NCBI RefSeq assembly: GCF_000208925.1
Contig: NW_001914920.1
Location: 1 to 64,000 of the forward strand
Origin: Entamoeba histolytica HM-1:IMSS
Taxonomy: Eukaryota; Evosea; Mastigamoebida; Endamoebidae
Length of the DNA: 64,000 nucleotides
Direction: 5' to 3'
Of this stretch, positions 20,345 through 29,953 are shown piece after piece. Made by a program: the position numbers and the translations under genes. How positions within the stretch are numbered: the stretch's first letter is position 1; each line of letters begins with the position of its first letter. The notes beneath the pieces are model-generated. The model saw only the letters and a list, made by a program, of their open reading frames with translations, was not told the DNA's origin and made no database searches.

Positions 20345-22213
20345 ATGGCTTCTTCTTTTACAAAAGAGCTCAATAACAATTGTTTAAGCCAATTAGACTT
20401 TAATGACAATAGAGATTTTGAAGATGCTCAAAGAGGATTTATTGGTACTATTGAAGATGGTATAATCCTTACCAAAGAAGGTAATATTTCTTATTCAATG
20501 AAGTCTTATGACTTCTTAAAAGATAAATGTCCTGATACTGTTAATCCAAGTTTATGGAGACAATGTCAACTTAATAGAATTCATGGATTATTTGAAGTTT
20601 TAAAAGATAAAATTTATCAAATCAGAGGTTTTGATATTTCTAATATGACATTTGTTAGAGGAGAAAAAGGATGGATTGTTATTGACACATTAACCACCGT
20701 TGAAGCTTCTTCTGCAGGTCTTTCTTTATTCAGAAAACATTGTGGAGAACTTCCAATTACAGCTATTATTATTACTCATTCTCATGGAGACCATTGTGGT
20801 GGATTTCTTGGAGTTGGAACAGATGAGACGAAAGTATATGTACCTCCTAATTTAATTAATGAGTTAATTAGTGAAAATATTTTTGCTGGTCCTGCTATGG
20901 ATAGAAGAAGTATTTATATGTATGGTCAAAACTTAACTACTGAACCAACTCAATTTGTTGGTAATGGACTTGGTCAACAACTGTCTCATGGACTAAATGC
21001 TTTTCCTAAATATTCTCAATGTATAGAAATTAAAGGTGAACAAGAAATTATTATCGATGGTATTAATTTCCATTTTATAGAAACTCCAGGAGCTGAGGCA
21101 CCATCTGAGTTTGTATTTTATATTCCTTCTATGAAAGCATTTTGTGCTTCAGAAGAGATAAATCATATTATGCATAATCTCATTACTCTTCGTGGAGCAA
21201 AAGTAAGAAATGGAAAATTATGGGCTAATTATATTGATCATGTTATTGAGAAATTTGGTGATGATGTTGAAATTAATTTTGGATCACATCATTGGCCAAC
21301 ATGGGGAAACAAAAGGGTAAATGAATATTGGGAAAAACAAAGAGATTTATATAAATTTATTCATGACCAAACGTTAAGATATGCTAACCTTGGATATACT
21401 CCCAATGAAATTGTTAATTTATTAAAATTACCTGATTCATTGGCTAAGGAATTCTATTGTAGAGATTATTATGGATCTCTTAGTCATAACATTAAAGGAG
21501 AATATCAATTATATATTGGATGGTATGATGGTAATCCTGCACACTTAGACCAATTACAACCTTCAGACTTAGGGAAAAAATATGTTGAAGCACTAGGAGG
21601 AGAAGATAAAGTACTTGATTTTGCACAAAAGGCATTTGATAAAGGAGAATATAAATGGGCTGTTGAATTACTTAACCATTTAGTATTTACTAATCCAAAT
21701 AATGAACAAGCACGTTTATTACTTGCTAATGTATATACTCAGATGGCTTTTTCACAAGAATGTGCTGTATGGAGAAATATTTATTTAAGTGGAGCACATG
21801 ACTTAAGAAGAGAACCAATAACAATGGCAAAAAGTGATAATTTGAAGAATCCATATGTTCTTCGTTCAATGAATTTAACACACATTTTTGATACATTATG
21901 TATTATGGTAGATCCATCAAAATTAATTGGTGCTGATTGGAGAATTAATTTGTTCTTTGATGATGTGAAAGAAAATTATTGTGTTATTGTTAAGAATTGT
22001 GTTGTTAATATTAGAAATAATCTTCATAAACAACCAACTTTTACTGCTCATGTTACTAGAGAATTATTACTTGGAGTATTTGCAAAAAAAGTTAATCTTC
22101 AAGAATTGGTTCAATCAGGAAAGATTCAAATGAGTGGTAATCCTATGCATTTGTTTGGACTATTTGCATCAATTGGAGTTCAAAATCATCAATTTAATAT
22201 TATTGAACCATAA
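20345..22213 (+). CDS. alkylsulfatase-like metallo-beta-lactamase (SdsA1/BDS1 type)
   Basis: A 622-residue enzyme predicted to hydrolyse alkyl sulfates. The metallo-beta-lactamase zinc site is THSHGDH at 144-150 followed by CGG; a second metal-ligand segment, CASEEINHIMHNL, lies near 270-285; the conserved GSHHWPTWG follows near 315. The part from about 370 to 480 is the helical dimerisation region typical of SdsA1, and about 500-622 looks like the C-terminal SCP2-like lipid-binding domain. No signal peptide or membrane segment is seen, so it is probably cytosolic. Family members are common in bacteria and patchy in eukaryotes (yeast BDS1), so lateral transfer is plausible. Entamoeba makes sulfated lipids through sulfate activation in mitosomes; a link to turnover of such lipids is inference. 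Confidence 0.85.
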   Translation: MASSFTKELNNNCLSQLDFNDNRDFEDAQRGFIGTIEDGIILTKEGNISYSMKSYDFLKDKCPDTVNPSLWRQCQLNRIHGLFEVLKDKIYQIRGFDISNMTFVRGEKGWIVIDTLTTVEASSAGLSLFRKHCGELPITAIIITHSHGDHCGGFLGVGTDETKVYVPPNLINELISENIFAGPAMDRRSIYMYGQNLTTEPTQFVGNGLGQQLSHGLNAFPKYSQCIEIKGEQEIIIDGINFHFIETPGAEAPSEFVFYIPSMKAFCASEEINHIMHNLITLRGAKVRNGKLWANYIDHVIEKFGDDVEINFGSHHWPTWGNKRVNEYWEKQRDLYKFIHDQTLRYANLGYTPNEIVNLLKLPDSLAKEFYCRDYYGSLSHNIKGEYQLYIGWYDGNPAHLDQLQPSDLGKKYVEALGGEDKVLDFAQKAFDKGEYKWAVELLNHLVFTNPNNEQARLLLANVYTQMAFSQECAVWRNIYLSGAHDLRREPITMAKSDNLKNPYVLRSMNLTHIFDTLCIMVDPSKLIGADWRINLFFDDVKENYCVIVKNCVVNIRNNLHKQPTFTAHVTRELLLGVFAKKVNLQELVQSGKIQMSGNPMHLFGLFASIGVQNHQFNIIEP

Positions 22214-22340
22214 TTTACTCTTTTTTAATTCCAATTAATTTTTAATATAATAAAATATGTAATAAAATAATAACATACAAATTAATAAACCATAATTTTA
22301 ATAAATCAAATAGTTAATAATTGATTAAATTATATTCTTA

Positions 22341-22441
22341 TTTTTAATTAGCAATGAAGATATACGCAGTTATCCCTGTCCGAGAACTGCAAATGTGGAT
22401 ATGTTAACTAAGTCTGAGCTTAAGTTTTTTTTAATTAGCAA
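22341..22441. repeat. 14-bp direct repeats flanking the snoRNA-like segment
   Basis: tttttaattagcaa occurs at 22341-22354 and 22428-22441, bracketing the candidate snoRNA. The first copy touches the C box. It may be a target-site duplication from retroposition of a snoRNA transcript or a local duplication. Confidence 0.55.
22350..22421 (+). ncRNA. candidate box C/D snoRNA (U38/snR38-like guide)
   Basis: Between two plus-strand genes there is a GC-richer segment with C/D snoRNA order. C box is ATGAAGA (22354-22360, one mismatch to RTGATGA). The guide cagttatccctgt (22367-22379) is followed by a D'-like CCGA (22380-22383). C'-like ATGTGGA is at 22393-22399 and a perfect D box CTGA at 22414-22417. 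A 3-bp terminal stem (agc/gct) encloses it. The guide is fully complementary over 13 nt to acagggataactg, a highly conserved LSU rRNA segment near the peptidyl-transferase centre. Counting five bases from D' selects the second G of that run, the site I recall for yeast snR38 and human U38. A T8 run follows. The second guide target is unknown. Confidence 0.6.
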
Positions 22442-22521
22442 AACTGAAGAATAGAAAAAAAAAACAATTCATTCTGTTAAAAATTAAAAATTAAAAAAAA
22501 AAAACTAAAAATTTAAAAGGA

Positions 22522-25176
22522 ATGGAAGATATTCAAAAAGCACTTCATATTGTTTATGGAAATGGTAATGATACTCAACTTAAAACCCAAGCTAGTTATT
22601 ATCTTACAGAAGTTTTAAAAAAAAGAGAGTCTGTTCAGTATTTTGAAGGATTAATGCAAACACCTTCAGATGATTCTCTTCAAATAGTAAAAGTTAATTA
22701 TGGTGCAACAATATTACAAAAAAGGTTAATGTATAGTTTTGATTTATTTCCTTTAAATATGCTTAATGGAATAAAAGATTTTATTTTCCAAAAATTAATT
22801 CAATTTAAAACAAATAATTTAATTGTCAAACAACTTTCATTATGTATTGTTGCATTAGCATTACAAGACCCTAGTTGGAATAATTTTATGGATAATGTTG
22901 TTCAAAAGATTCCAATTTCAAATGAAAATAATCCATTATTATTAACTTTATTTATGGAAATTGCTAATGCTTCAAGTAAAATGGATTTAATTGAAATATC
23001 TATGCGAAATAGATTTATTCAAATAATAAGTCAAGCTACTCCAACAATTATTCAATTTATTATTTCTATTTGTAATCAAGATATTTCATTAATCAATAAA
23101 TCAACAGATTGTCTTTGTTCTTGGATTCAATATTCAACTATCTCAATTGATTATTATAAAGTTTCTCCATTAATTCCTTTCTTATTAAAACAATTAGGCT
23201 CTTCTTCATGTGAAGCAATATCAAATGTAATGGATACTTTTATTAAAAAATTAACTCACATTGATTCTCATGCTCCTTCTCCTCAAGAAAAAGAAATTAT
23301 TATGAATATTGCTGTTGGTATTCTTCAAGAATATACTAATTATACTGTTATGATATCAAGAAATCCATTAAATTGTTTCTTTGAAATATCTCATTTAATT
23401 GCAATTGACTTATATAAATATATAACTTCCCAATATTCTATGTTAATCAAAGAACATTTAAATCAACTTATTCTTGCATCTGACACTATTAATGAAGATG
23501 TAATTAGAAATGTTTCTGAAGCTGCTATTGTTTTATTAGAAACTACATCAACTCGAAGGGCAAGTGAGTCTACAGTTCTTTATGAATTTTTAACTAACTT
23601 TGCTAGACAAATGATGCAAAAAGTTGTTTCATTACATTTTGATCCACAAGAACGTCAAGGAGAAGAATTAGAAGAATTTCTTAAATTTAGAAAGACATCA
23701 TCTTTTTATTTATTTAGAAAATGTATTGATGTTCTTGGAAATTCTGCTTCTATTGATATTCTCTCTGGACTTTGGAATTCAGTTAATAATAAAGAAACTG
23801 TTATAGCTGCTCTTATTGCTGGTTATGAAGACTTTTCTATGAGTAATTCTCAAGAGCTCTTTCAAATTATTTCATCTTCGATTCAATACATTTCTCAACA
23901 ACAAAATGTACCATTTGTATTTACAAGAAGTTTAATTATTGTTCTTGGTAAATATGGTAGATTTTTCCATGACAGCTGCCCTCAAGTAGTTCCTCAATGC
24001 ATTAACTTTTTATCAAAATTTGTTGGTAATGATTTGTATGGAAGTAAAACTGCTAAATCAATGATGTTATTATCCCAAGAATGTAGTAGTCAAATGGTTC
24101 AAAATTTATCACTTTTAAAAGATATTTATACTAATGTTATTCGTTTAGTTATGTCAGGAAAATTAAAAGGAAATGAAAAGCAATTTGAAGATTATATCCA
24201 CGCATATTGTAATGTTATTGGATCAGCACCTACACATGAATATCTTCAAGAATTATTTAATGAACCTAATATTGTTATTAAGAAAAGTGCATTAGGAAAA
24301 GTTATTAATAATGAGACAATGACAGCTTTTTGGTTAATGAAAACTATTTTCATTGGACTAAAACGTTCTAAATTCAAACAAGAAATTGCAGCTGTAATCA
24401 TTGATTATATGGTACCACAAATGTTATTCTCATTACTTGAAATTGCATCAATAAATAAAAATGAACAAGCATTAGAAAGTGCCTGTATTGTTATTGGAAA
24501 AATGTTTATGGTTATTGAGGTTCATTGTCAACCATTTTTCAGTCAATGTATTGATTCTATTAAAGCATGTTTTAATATAACTCATGCAAGTTCACTTATT
24601 AATTGTTTATCAATGATAGCAGATGCTTTATACACTCATTCTATCTTCCAAGAAACATTAAGAAAGAATTGTGTTCCATTACTTACTGAAGCAATGAAAC
24701 TCTGTACATTAACCACAAATGATTTAATTATTGACTGTGCTGATTGTATTTTTTATTTCAATAGAATTAAATTACCAACAGAATTTCTTCCATATGCATT
24801 TAATTGGTTATTACAATTTACATCAGTTCCAGACCAAGATGCTTATCATGCAATTTGTGAGAATCTTGTTGATTTTATTAATGATGGAAATTCAATTGAT
24901 TTAGTAAAACAACCAACAACCTTATTAACAATGATTGAAAGTGTTGTTCATCTTTTTTCTAAAGATCGACAAGATGACTGTATTACTGTACTCAGAGAAA
25001 TTTATATTACAGACATTCCATCTTTCTGTAATAACATGCAATTAATTTTACAACAAAAGTATACTACTATACCCAATGGATTTAAACAAACAATAATAAC
25101 AACTTCAAAATTATCTAAAAATGATTTCATTAAAATAATGAAAGAATTATTTATGCTTTTAAAAGAAACTTCATAA
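22522..25176 (+). CDS. transportin-3/Mtr10-like karyopherin
   Basis: An 884-residue all-helical protein with HEAT-repeat character over its whole length. The N-terminus (ASYYLTEVLKKRESVQYFEGLM, then VKVNYGATILQKRL, then LSLCIVALALQDPSWNNFM) follows the N-terminal pattern of the importin-13/transportin-3 branch: an ASxxLxxxxxSxxAW-type helix, then the ALQMPxW phrase. The family carries SR-protein-like cargo (transportin-3) or mRNA-binding proteins (yeast Mtr10) into the nucleus in a RanGTP-dependent way. No membrane segments or signal are present; length is close to the roughly 920 residues of the family. The frame is intact. Exportin/importin-13 is the main alternative. It lies directly downstream of the snoRNA candidate, on the same strand. 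Confidence 0.75.
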   Translation: MEDIQKALHIVYGNGNDTQLKTQASYYLTEVLKKRESVQYFEGLMQTPSDDSLQIVKVNYGATILQKRLMYSFDLFPLNMLNGIKDFIFQKLIQFKTNNLIVKQLSLCIVALALQDPSWNNFMDNVVQKIPISNENNPLLLTLFMEIANASSKMDLIEISMRNRFIQIISQATPTIIQFIISICNQDISLINKSTDCLCSWIQYSTISIDYYKVSPLIPFLLKQLGSSSCEAISNVMDTFIKKLTHIDSHAPSPQEKEIIMNIAVGILQEYTNYTVMISRNPLNCFFEISHLIAIDLYKYITSQYSMLIKEHLNQLILASDTINEDVIRNVSEAAIVLLETTSTRRASESTVLYEFLTNFARQMMQKVVSLHFDPQERQGEELEEFLKFRKTSSFYLFRKCIDVLGNSASIDILSGLWNSVNNKETVIAALIAGYEDFSMSNSQELFQIISSSIQYISQQQNVPFVFTRSLIIVLGKYGRFFHDSCPQVVPQCINFLSKFVGNDLYGSKTAKSMMLLSQECSSQMVQNLSLLKDIYTNVIRLVMSGKLKGNEKQFEDYIHAYCNVIGSAPTHEYLQELFNEPNIVIKKSALGKVINNETMTAFWLMKTIFIGLKRSKFKQEIAAVIIDYMVPQMLFSLLEIASINKNEQALESACIVIGKMFMVIEVHCQPFFSQCIDSIKACFNITHASSLINCLSMIADALYTHSIFQETLRKNCVPLLTEAMKLCTLTTNDLIIDCADCIFYFNRIKLPTEFLPYAFNWLLQFTSVPDQDAYHAICENLVDFINDGNSIDLVKQPTTLLTMIESVVHLFSKDRQDDCITVLREIYITDIPSFCNNMQLILQQKYTTIPNGFKQTIITTSKLSKNDFIKIMKELFMLLKETS

Positions 25177-25275
25177 AATAATTCTTTCTTTTTATTTTCT
25201 TTTGTTTTTTTTTTGTTTTAATTTTAATTAAATAAAATATTAAATTAAAAATTATTTACTTTAAATGGTTTTTGT

Positions 25276-26046
25276 TTATAATTCAATAATAACAAACCCA
25301 TGTTCTTTATCTTCACTATATTTCATTCCCATTTCATTTAATGTTTTAACTACTTCTTCTTTAATTTTAGAAAATCCTACTGTATTATGATGTCCCATAC
25401 CACATTGACATCGTAATATTTTCTTTCCTTCTTTTTTACGTTTTTCAATTTCTTCTTTCATCATGATAATAGCTCCTTCAATTTGAAGTCCATGCAAATC
25501 AATAGTATCTTCTTCTATTTCATATATTTGAACTTCATCAAAAGCTGCTTTATGTGTTGTATATTTCATTGCTTCAAATTCATCTTTTTGTTTTTGGAAT
25601 TCATCATGTTTTGCTTGAACATCACTTGCTCCTTCTTCTTTAGCAGCTAACCATGCTTTCTTAGCTTCTTCTACTTGATCATGTTTTTTATCAAGTTTTC
25701 CATAATGTTTAGCATATATCTCATCAAGAAGAATACTTTTATCTCCAGAAACAACTTCTTTTTTTCCATTAGGTCTATCTTCAATAACAGGAGCATCTCC
25801 TTTTGGTTTTGGAACATGAGTTCCTTCAATTAATTTCTTTTCAGTTGGTGGTTCAGTTGGTTTGATGTCTTGTTTATTATTAGGTACTGTTTCAGTAGTT
25901 GTTGTAGTTTTATTTTCAACTCCTTGATACGTTTGGTTTTCATTTTGTTGTTGAACAGGTTTTTGGTTCGTAGTTTCTTTATTTAAAGGAGTATTTTCAT
26001 TCACTCTTCCATTAGTTTTACTCTTCTTTGATAAGCAACAACCCAT
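25276..26046 (-). CDS. Smr-domain protein with lipid-modified N-terminus
   Basis: A 256-residue protein. It starts MGCCLSKKSK: Gly2 fits N-myristoylation and Cys3/Cys4 fit palmitoylation, so membrane attachment is predicted. Residues about 15-110 are hydrophilic and disordered (Thr/Asn/Gln/Pro-rich). About 110-175 forms a charged helix with KKAWLAAKEEGA, reminiscent of the DUF1771 region that often precedes Smr. The Smr domain covers about 180-256, with the DLHG box (IDLHGLQIEGA) and a GMGHHN segment in place of the usual GxGxH. Smr domains of this type nick or bind nucleic acid; a membrane-anchored Smr protein is unusual. It converges with the karyopherin gene. Confidence 0.8.
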   Translation of the reverse strand: MGCCLSKKSKTNGRVNENTPLNKETTNQKPVQQQNENQTYQGVENKTTTTTETVPNNKQDIKPTEPPTEKKLIEGTHVPKPKGDAPVIEDRPNGKKEVVSGDKSILLDEIYAKHYGKLDKKHDQVEEAKKAWLAAKEEGASDVQAKHDEFQKQKDEFEAMKYTTHKAAFDEVQIYEIEEDTIDLHGLQIEGAIIMMKEEIEKRKKEGKKILRCQCGMGHHNTVGFSKIKEEVVKTLNEMGMKYSEDKEHGFVIIEL

Positions 26047-28327
26047 TTAATCTTTCTTTTATCAAATTTAAGTTTTTGTTTTCTTTTAAAGTTCTTTTTA
26101 ATCCTATTTTTATCATATTTTGAAACTTCTTTCTCTAAATTTTGTACAAATGTCCTTTAAAATTTTTCTTATGATTTTTCTTTTCACTTTTTTAATAAAA
26201 ATTTATTATAAAAACTAAATTATATTCTAAGTTCAATTATTTTTTATGATTTTTCTTCTGTTGAAATTTCTTTGTTCTATTTTTATTTTTTTCATAAAAT
26301 GAAGAAAAAAATTATCAATGCAATTAATCCTGTTGTAGCAAATTTATTTAATGTTACCATTCAAAAAAAAAATATATTGAAGTTCAATTTTTTTTTCAAA
26401 CCTTTCAAGTAAACCATTATTAATTAAAATTTCAATAACTTTTCTGATTATTCTTTTATTTATTTTATTACACATGTATTTTGAGATGATGAAAATAAAA
26501 TTGAAGTAAATTCATTAATTGACTTATTTTTTTTCTCTTTTCTTTATTTTCATAACTAAACAAACCCATTTATTTATTTTAAATTGTTCACTATTAATTT
26601 TGATTTCTGGCTTTTGTGTTTGGTTATTGAGTTGAAGAAAATTAATATAATTTTATTTGTTGAAATGAAAGAATGATCTAAAAAATATATTTTATATTTT
26701 TCTTTAATTATTTTATTTTCAATAAGTAAATTAATCATTTTTTTATAACTATTTCATTATTATGACTAATTTGAAGTATTTCTTCTTCATTAATATATGA
26801 TATATTAGTTAATAACATAAGAATTATAACACTAAAAATGATATTTTAAAAAACATTAAAATGAAGTTTTTTATTATTTTTTTTTGAAGAAATTTTTATA
26901 TAAATTGAATTTCATTTATTTAAAATACTATTCAAAAATAAATAAAAGAATTATTTGAATTAAAACCATTTAATTTGGTTTACTATATAGAAATTACAGA
27001 AATGTTTTATTTAAAAGGATTCTTAATAAATTCTTTTAATGTTTTTAGCAAAGATAGAAGAAATTTTATATTCTTTAATTAATTCAATAATTATTTTAGA
27101 AATTGAAGACTTAACAACATTTTTAAATAAATTTTTAAATTAAATTTTAGTTTCTTATTGTAATTATACAATATTCTCTAATTATCAGATCATCATTCAA
27201 AACATCATTTATCTCATATGAAATCTTCTTTTTTTTGTTGACTGTTTAATTAGTGTTAGTTTAACAACAAACCAATTGAATTAGTTAGTGTTTAGGTTAT
27301 AAGAGAAATAAAGTTTATACAAAAAATAATAAATAGACTTTAATTTTATACTTTTCATTTTAAATTAATATGTTAAATATTTAAAAATATGTAACTATAA
27401 TATATTAATTATAATAGTTCATTAATGTTATTATTTATTCAATTTATTTATTATTGAAGTATGAAAAAATATTTTCTTTAATAGACACATAAATTATTTT
27501 AAAACTAAAGAATTAATTCATTTATTGAATGTATTAATTTTGTAAAACTTTACCCTTAATGTAGAATTTTATTTTTGTTTCTTTTTGAATATAATACTAT
27601 TCAAAATAGAATATTTTTTTCTCTATTGTTATTCTTCTCCATCATTTTCTGTTGTCATTTTCTTATAAATAAATTTTTTTATTTAATGGTTATTATATTT
27701 GTAACAAAAGAAAGAAATATATAATTAAATATTTACTTTACTTAATTTATTATTCATTAGCTATTATTCACCATACTATAAATAAACTATTTGATTGGTT
27801 ATGTACTATTTGTTTTCTTTTATTCATACTTTCTCATATTAGGATAATTCAATATAATGACAAAGACTGTTTATTTAAAGTTAAAACTCATTTATATGTT
27901 AATGTTAGTTAGACGATTATTTTGTTTTGAATAAGAACAGTGAGATAATAATTTTTTATCATTAAAGCTTTTGATATAAATTGTATATAACCAATAAAAA
28001 TAAGACTTTTTATAAGAGGGACTTCTTGGGGACTGTAATTCATCAATAGAAAGTAAGTTAATTTTTTCATTATAATATTAAAAGATTGAATAAAGAAAAG
28101 TATTTGTTTTAACGGTGAAATTTCTTATCTTTTTCTATTGAAAAACCTCTTCACATAGCAAGATGAATGATAAGAAAAAGAAAGAATAAAAAAAAAAGGT
28201 AGAATATTTTAGAAATAGAATAGACGAAAAAAGAAAAACCTATTAATCCAATCGTACCTTCCATCAAATGAAGAAGCTTCATTTGATTTTTGTAACTAGT
28301 GAGTTCAAAGTTTAGTAAAACATCTCT
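26047..28327. other. 2.3-kb region without intact genes
   Basis: AT-rich upstream region shared by the Smr gene (minus) and the next plus-strand gene. The left half holds a possible decayed minus-strand gene (separate entry). The right half (27180-28327) shows only A/T-rich sequence, with a slightly GC-richer patch at 28010-28050 that did not match any RNA class. Confidence 0.5.
26290..27150 (-). pseudogene. possible decayed protein gene
   Basis: On the minus strand, protein-like pieces follow each other but are separated by stops and frame changes. From right to left: NVVKSSISKIIIELIKEYK (about 27120-27060), NISYINEEEILQISHNNEIV (about 26800-26740), LINLLIENKIIKEKYKIYFL (about 26725-26670), and KRIIRKVIEILINNGLLERF (about 26460-26400). 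They have the charged amphipathic character of real Entamoeba proteins, unlike the Phe/Ile noise of AT-rich spacers. The family is not recognised. Confidence 0.35.
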
Positions 28328-28996
28328 ATGTCAACACAACGACCAGATAATACGATTATTACTTGTAGACCTGTTCCTTTATCTACTCGTCCTAATTTAT
28401 TTATGCAGAATTCTTATGGATATTCACCTATTAGTGCTTTTTCTATGCCTGCTCCAAAACAAGTTTACTCTCCTTTATTGGTTGTTACTCCAATGGACAC
28501 TCCAATGGTAGAAGAAGATTCAGAAGAAAATGCACGTTATGATAATCCTGTTTTCCTTGACCAAGACGTTTTTGTTTTCGATGAACAAATGCAACAACAA
28601 AACCAACAAAAAATTCAAAAATCAACTACTGATAATACTATCTCTTCAACAAATCAACTTAAACAAACAAGTGCAACACTATCTTGTCTTGGAAATAATG
28701 AACAACAACAATTGTCACCAATACGACATTCAAAATTATCATCTGATCAAATAACTTGTGAACAACCAATTACTTTAAATGATTTTGGTGTTACTTGTTC
28801 ATTGAGAGATGAAATTCATGAAGATTCTGAAGGATTAGAAGAAGAAGACTCTTCTCAAGATTTTGAAGAAAGTGATGATATTGATGATGAAGAAAGTCAA
28901 GTAATTCAAGAGGTATTAGAACGTGTAGAACAACTAAAGAAAATAGGAGACGAAAGAAATAAACTTCTTCATCATATGATTGAAAATCAAAAGTAA
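28328..28996 (+). CDS. hypothetical Gln-rich acidic protein
   Basis: A 222-residue protein without a recognised domain. Residues 1-60 are Pro/Ser/Thr-rich with several Tyr (NSYGYSPISAFSMPAPK). About 85-125 is Gln/Asn/Ser-rich. About 165-195 is strongly acidic (EEEDSSQDFEESDDIDDEE). The last 30 residues form a likely amphipathic or coiled-coil helix (VLERVEQLKKIGDERNKLLHHM). The composition suggests a disordered regulatory protein. The start ATG at 28328 follows a 2.3-kb gap; an overlapping frame at 28299 is a shadow. Codon use is normal and the frame is clean, so the gene is probably real. Confidence 0.6.
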   Translation: MSTQRPDNTIITCRPVPLSTRPNLFMQNSYGYSPISAFSMPAPKQVYSPLLVVTPMDTPMVEEDSEENARYDNPVFLDQDVFVFDEQMQQQNQQKIQKSTTDNTISSTNQLKQTSATLSCLGNNEQQQLSPIRHSKLSSDQITCEQPITLNDFGVTCSLRDEIHEDSEGLEEEDSSQDFEESDDIDDEESQVIQEVLERVEQLKKIGDERNKLLHHMIENQK

Positions 28997-29163
28997 AAAG
29001 AAGATTATAGAAGATGGTCTCTGAAGACCTCTATTTTTCTGTTTTTGTTTGTTGAATTGAAGTTTATAGTCATATTTGTTTTTGATTATTATTTTAATGA
29101 AGAAAATAAAAACTAAAAAAGGTTCTTTTTAAATTCTTTAGAATTTAAAATGTTAAATTGCTT

Positions 29164-29751
29164 TTATAAAGCCATAAATAGTAAGGCAATAAATAAAACA
29201 ATGAAACATGTTTTAGTTCCATCAGTTTCATCCATGTCAGTTGAGAATGAATAAATTCCTTCTGTTCCTTTTTCTTCAGTAAATTTAATATCATTAAAGT
29301 AAATTGTTGAGTCAGTTTTATCTGTTTTGAAAATTCTAACAAGGCTGTCTTTAGTTGAATTAGCTGTTAATGAAGAAATATCAACATAAACACGGTTAAG
29401 ACGATTAACAGCCATTCCTGAAGTTACTTGAATTGGTTTCATTGAGTCATCATTTCCAATAGAAACAGCAAGACCAAGGTTAACTCCTTCTTGTTCCCAA
29501 GAAACAACAAATGAAAGATATTTGTAAGGAGATAAATCAGTCACTGAATTAGTTTTGAAATTAATATAATTATTTTTTGATAATATAATTGAAATAACAA
29601 TTTGGTCATGATATTCTGCAGTAGTAGAGATATATCCAGTAGATTCTTTAGCTTGATATCCATTCGAAAAAACACCATCTTTATAAATAATTCTTTCTTT
29701 ATTAGCAGTACAGCCAATAATAATAAGAGCAATAATAGTTTCACTGATCAT
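29164..29751 (-). CDS. small secreted, probably GPI-anchored protein
   Basis: A 195-residue protein with a short signal peptide (ISETIIALIIIGCTA, cleavage near residue 16) and a hydrophobic C-terminus (CFIVLFIALLFMAL) after a Thr/Asp/Gly-rich stretch. This arrangement fits GPI anchoring. The middle is beta-rich (YLSFVVSWEQEGVNLGLAVSIG, then VYVDISSL, then STIYFNDIKFTEE), similar in rhythm to carbohydrate-binding or jelly-roll domains, but no specific family is identified. It was probably exported to the surface; ligand unknown. A membrane-anchored, non-GPI form is the alternative. Confidence 0.6.
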   Translation of the reverse strand: MISETIIALIIIGCTANKERIIYKDGVFSNGYQAKESTGYISTTAEYHDQIVISIILSKNNYINFKTNSVTDLSPYKYLSFVVSWEQEGVNLGLAVSIGNDDSMKPIQVTSGMAVNRLNRVYVDISSLTANSTKDSLVRIFKTDKTDSTIYFNDIKFTEEKGTEGIYSFSTDMDETDGTKTCFIVLFIALLFMAL

Positions 29752-29953
29752 ATGAATGAATTTACTTCTTAATTAACAGGTTTAAATATTAATTCATAAT
29801 AAAGAGTAAAAGAAAAGAGATAAGTTTGACTAAGTAGAATCACCTTCATTTCATTTTATCAAACTAATCAAGTATTAAATCTTTTACTTAAAATCATTAA
29901 AAAAAACTTATCAAAAATCAAAATTCTTAAAATTCAACAAAGTCTAATTCTCT

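Noticed and set aside
28015..28050. Box C/D snoRNA on the minus strand near TTGATGA
   Set aside because: GC-richer patch but no D box; no rRNA match seen.
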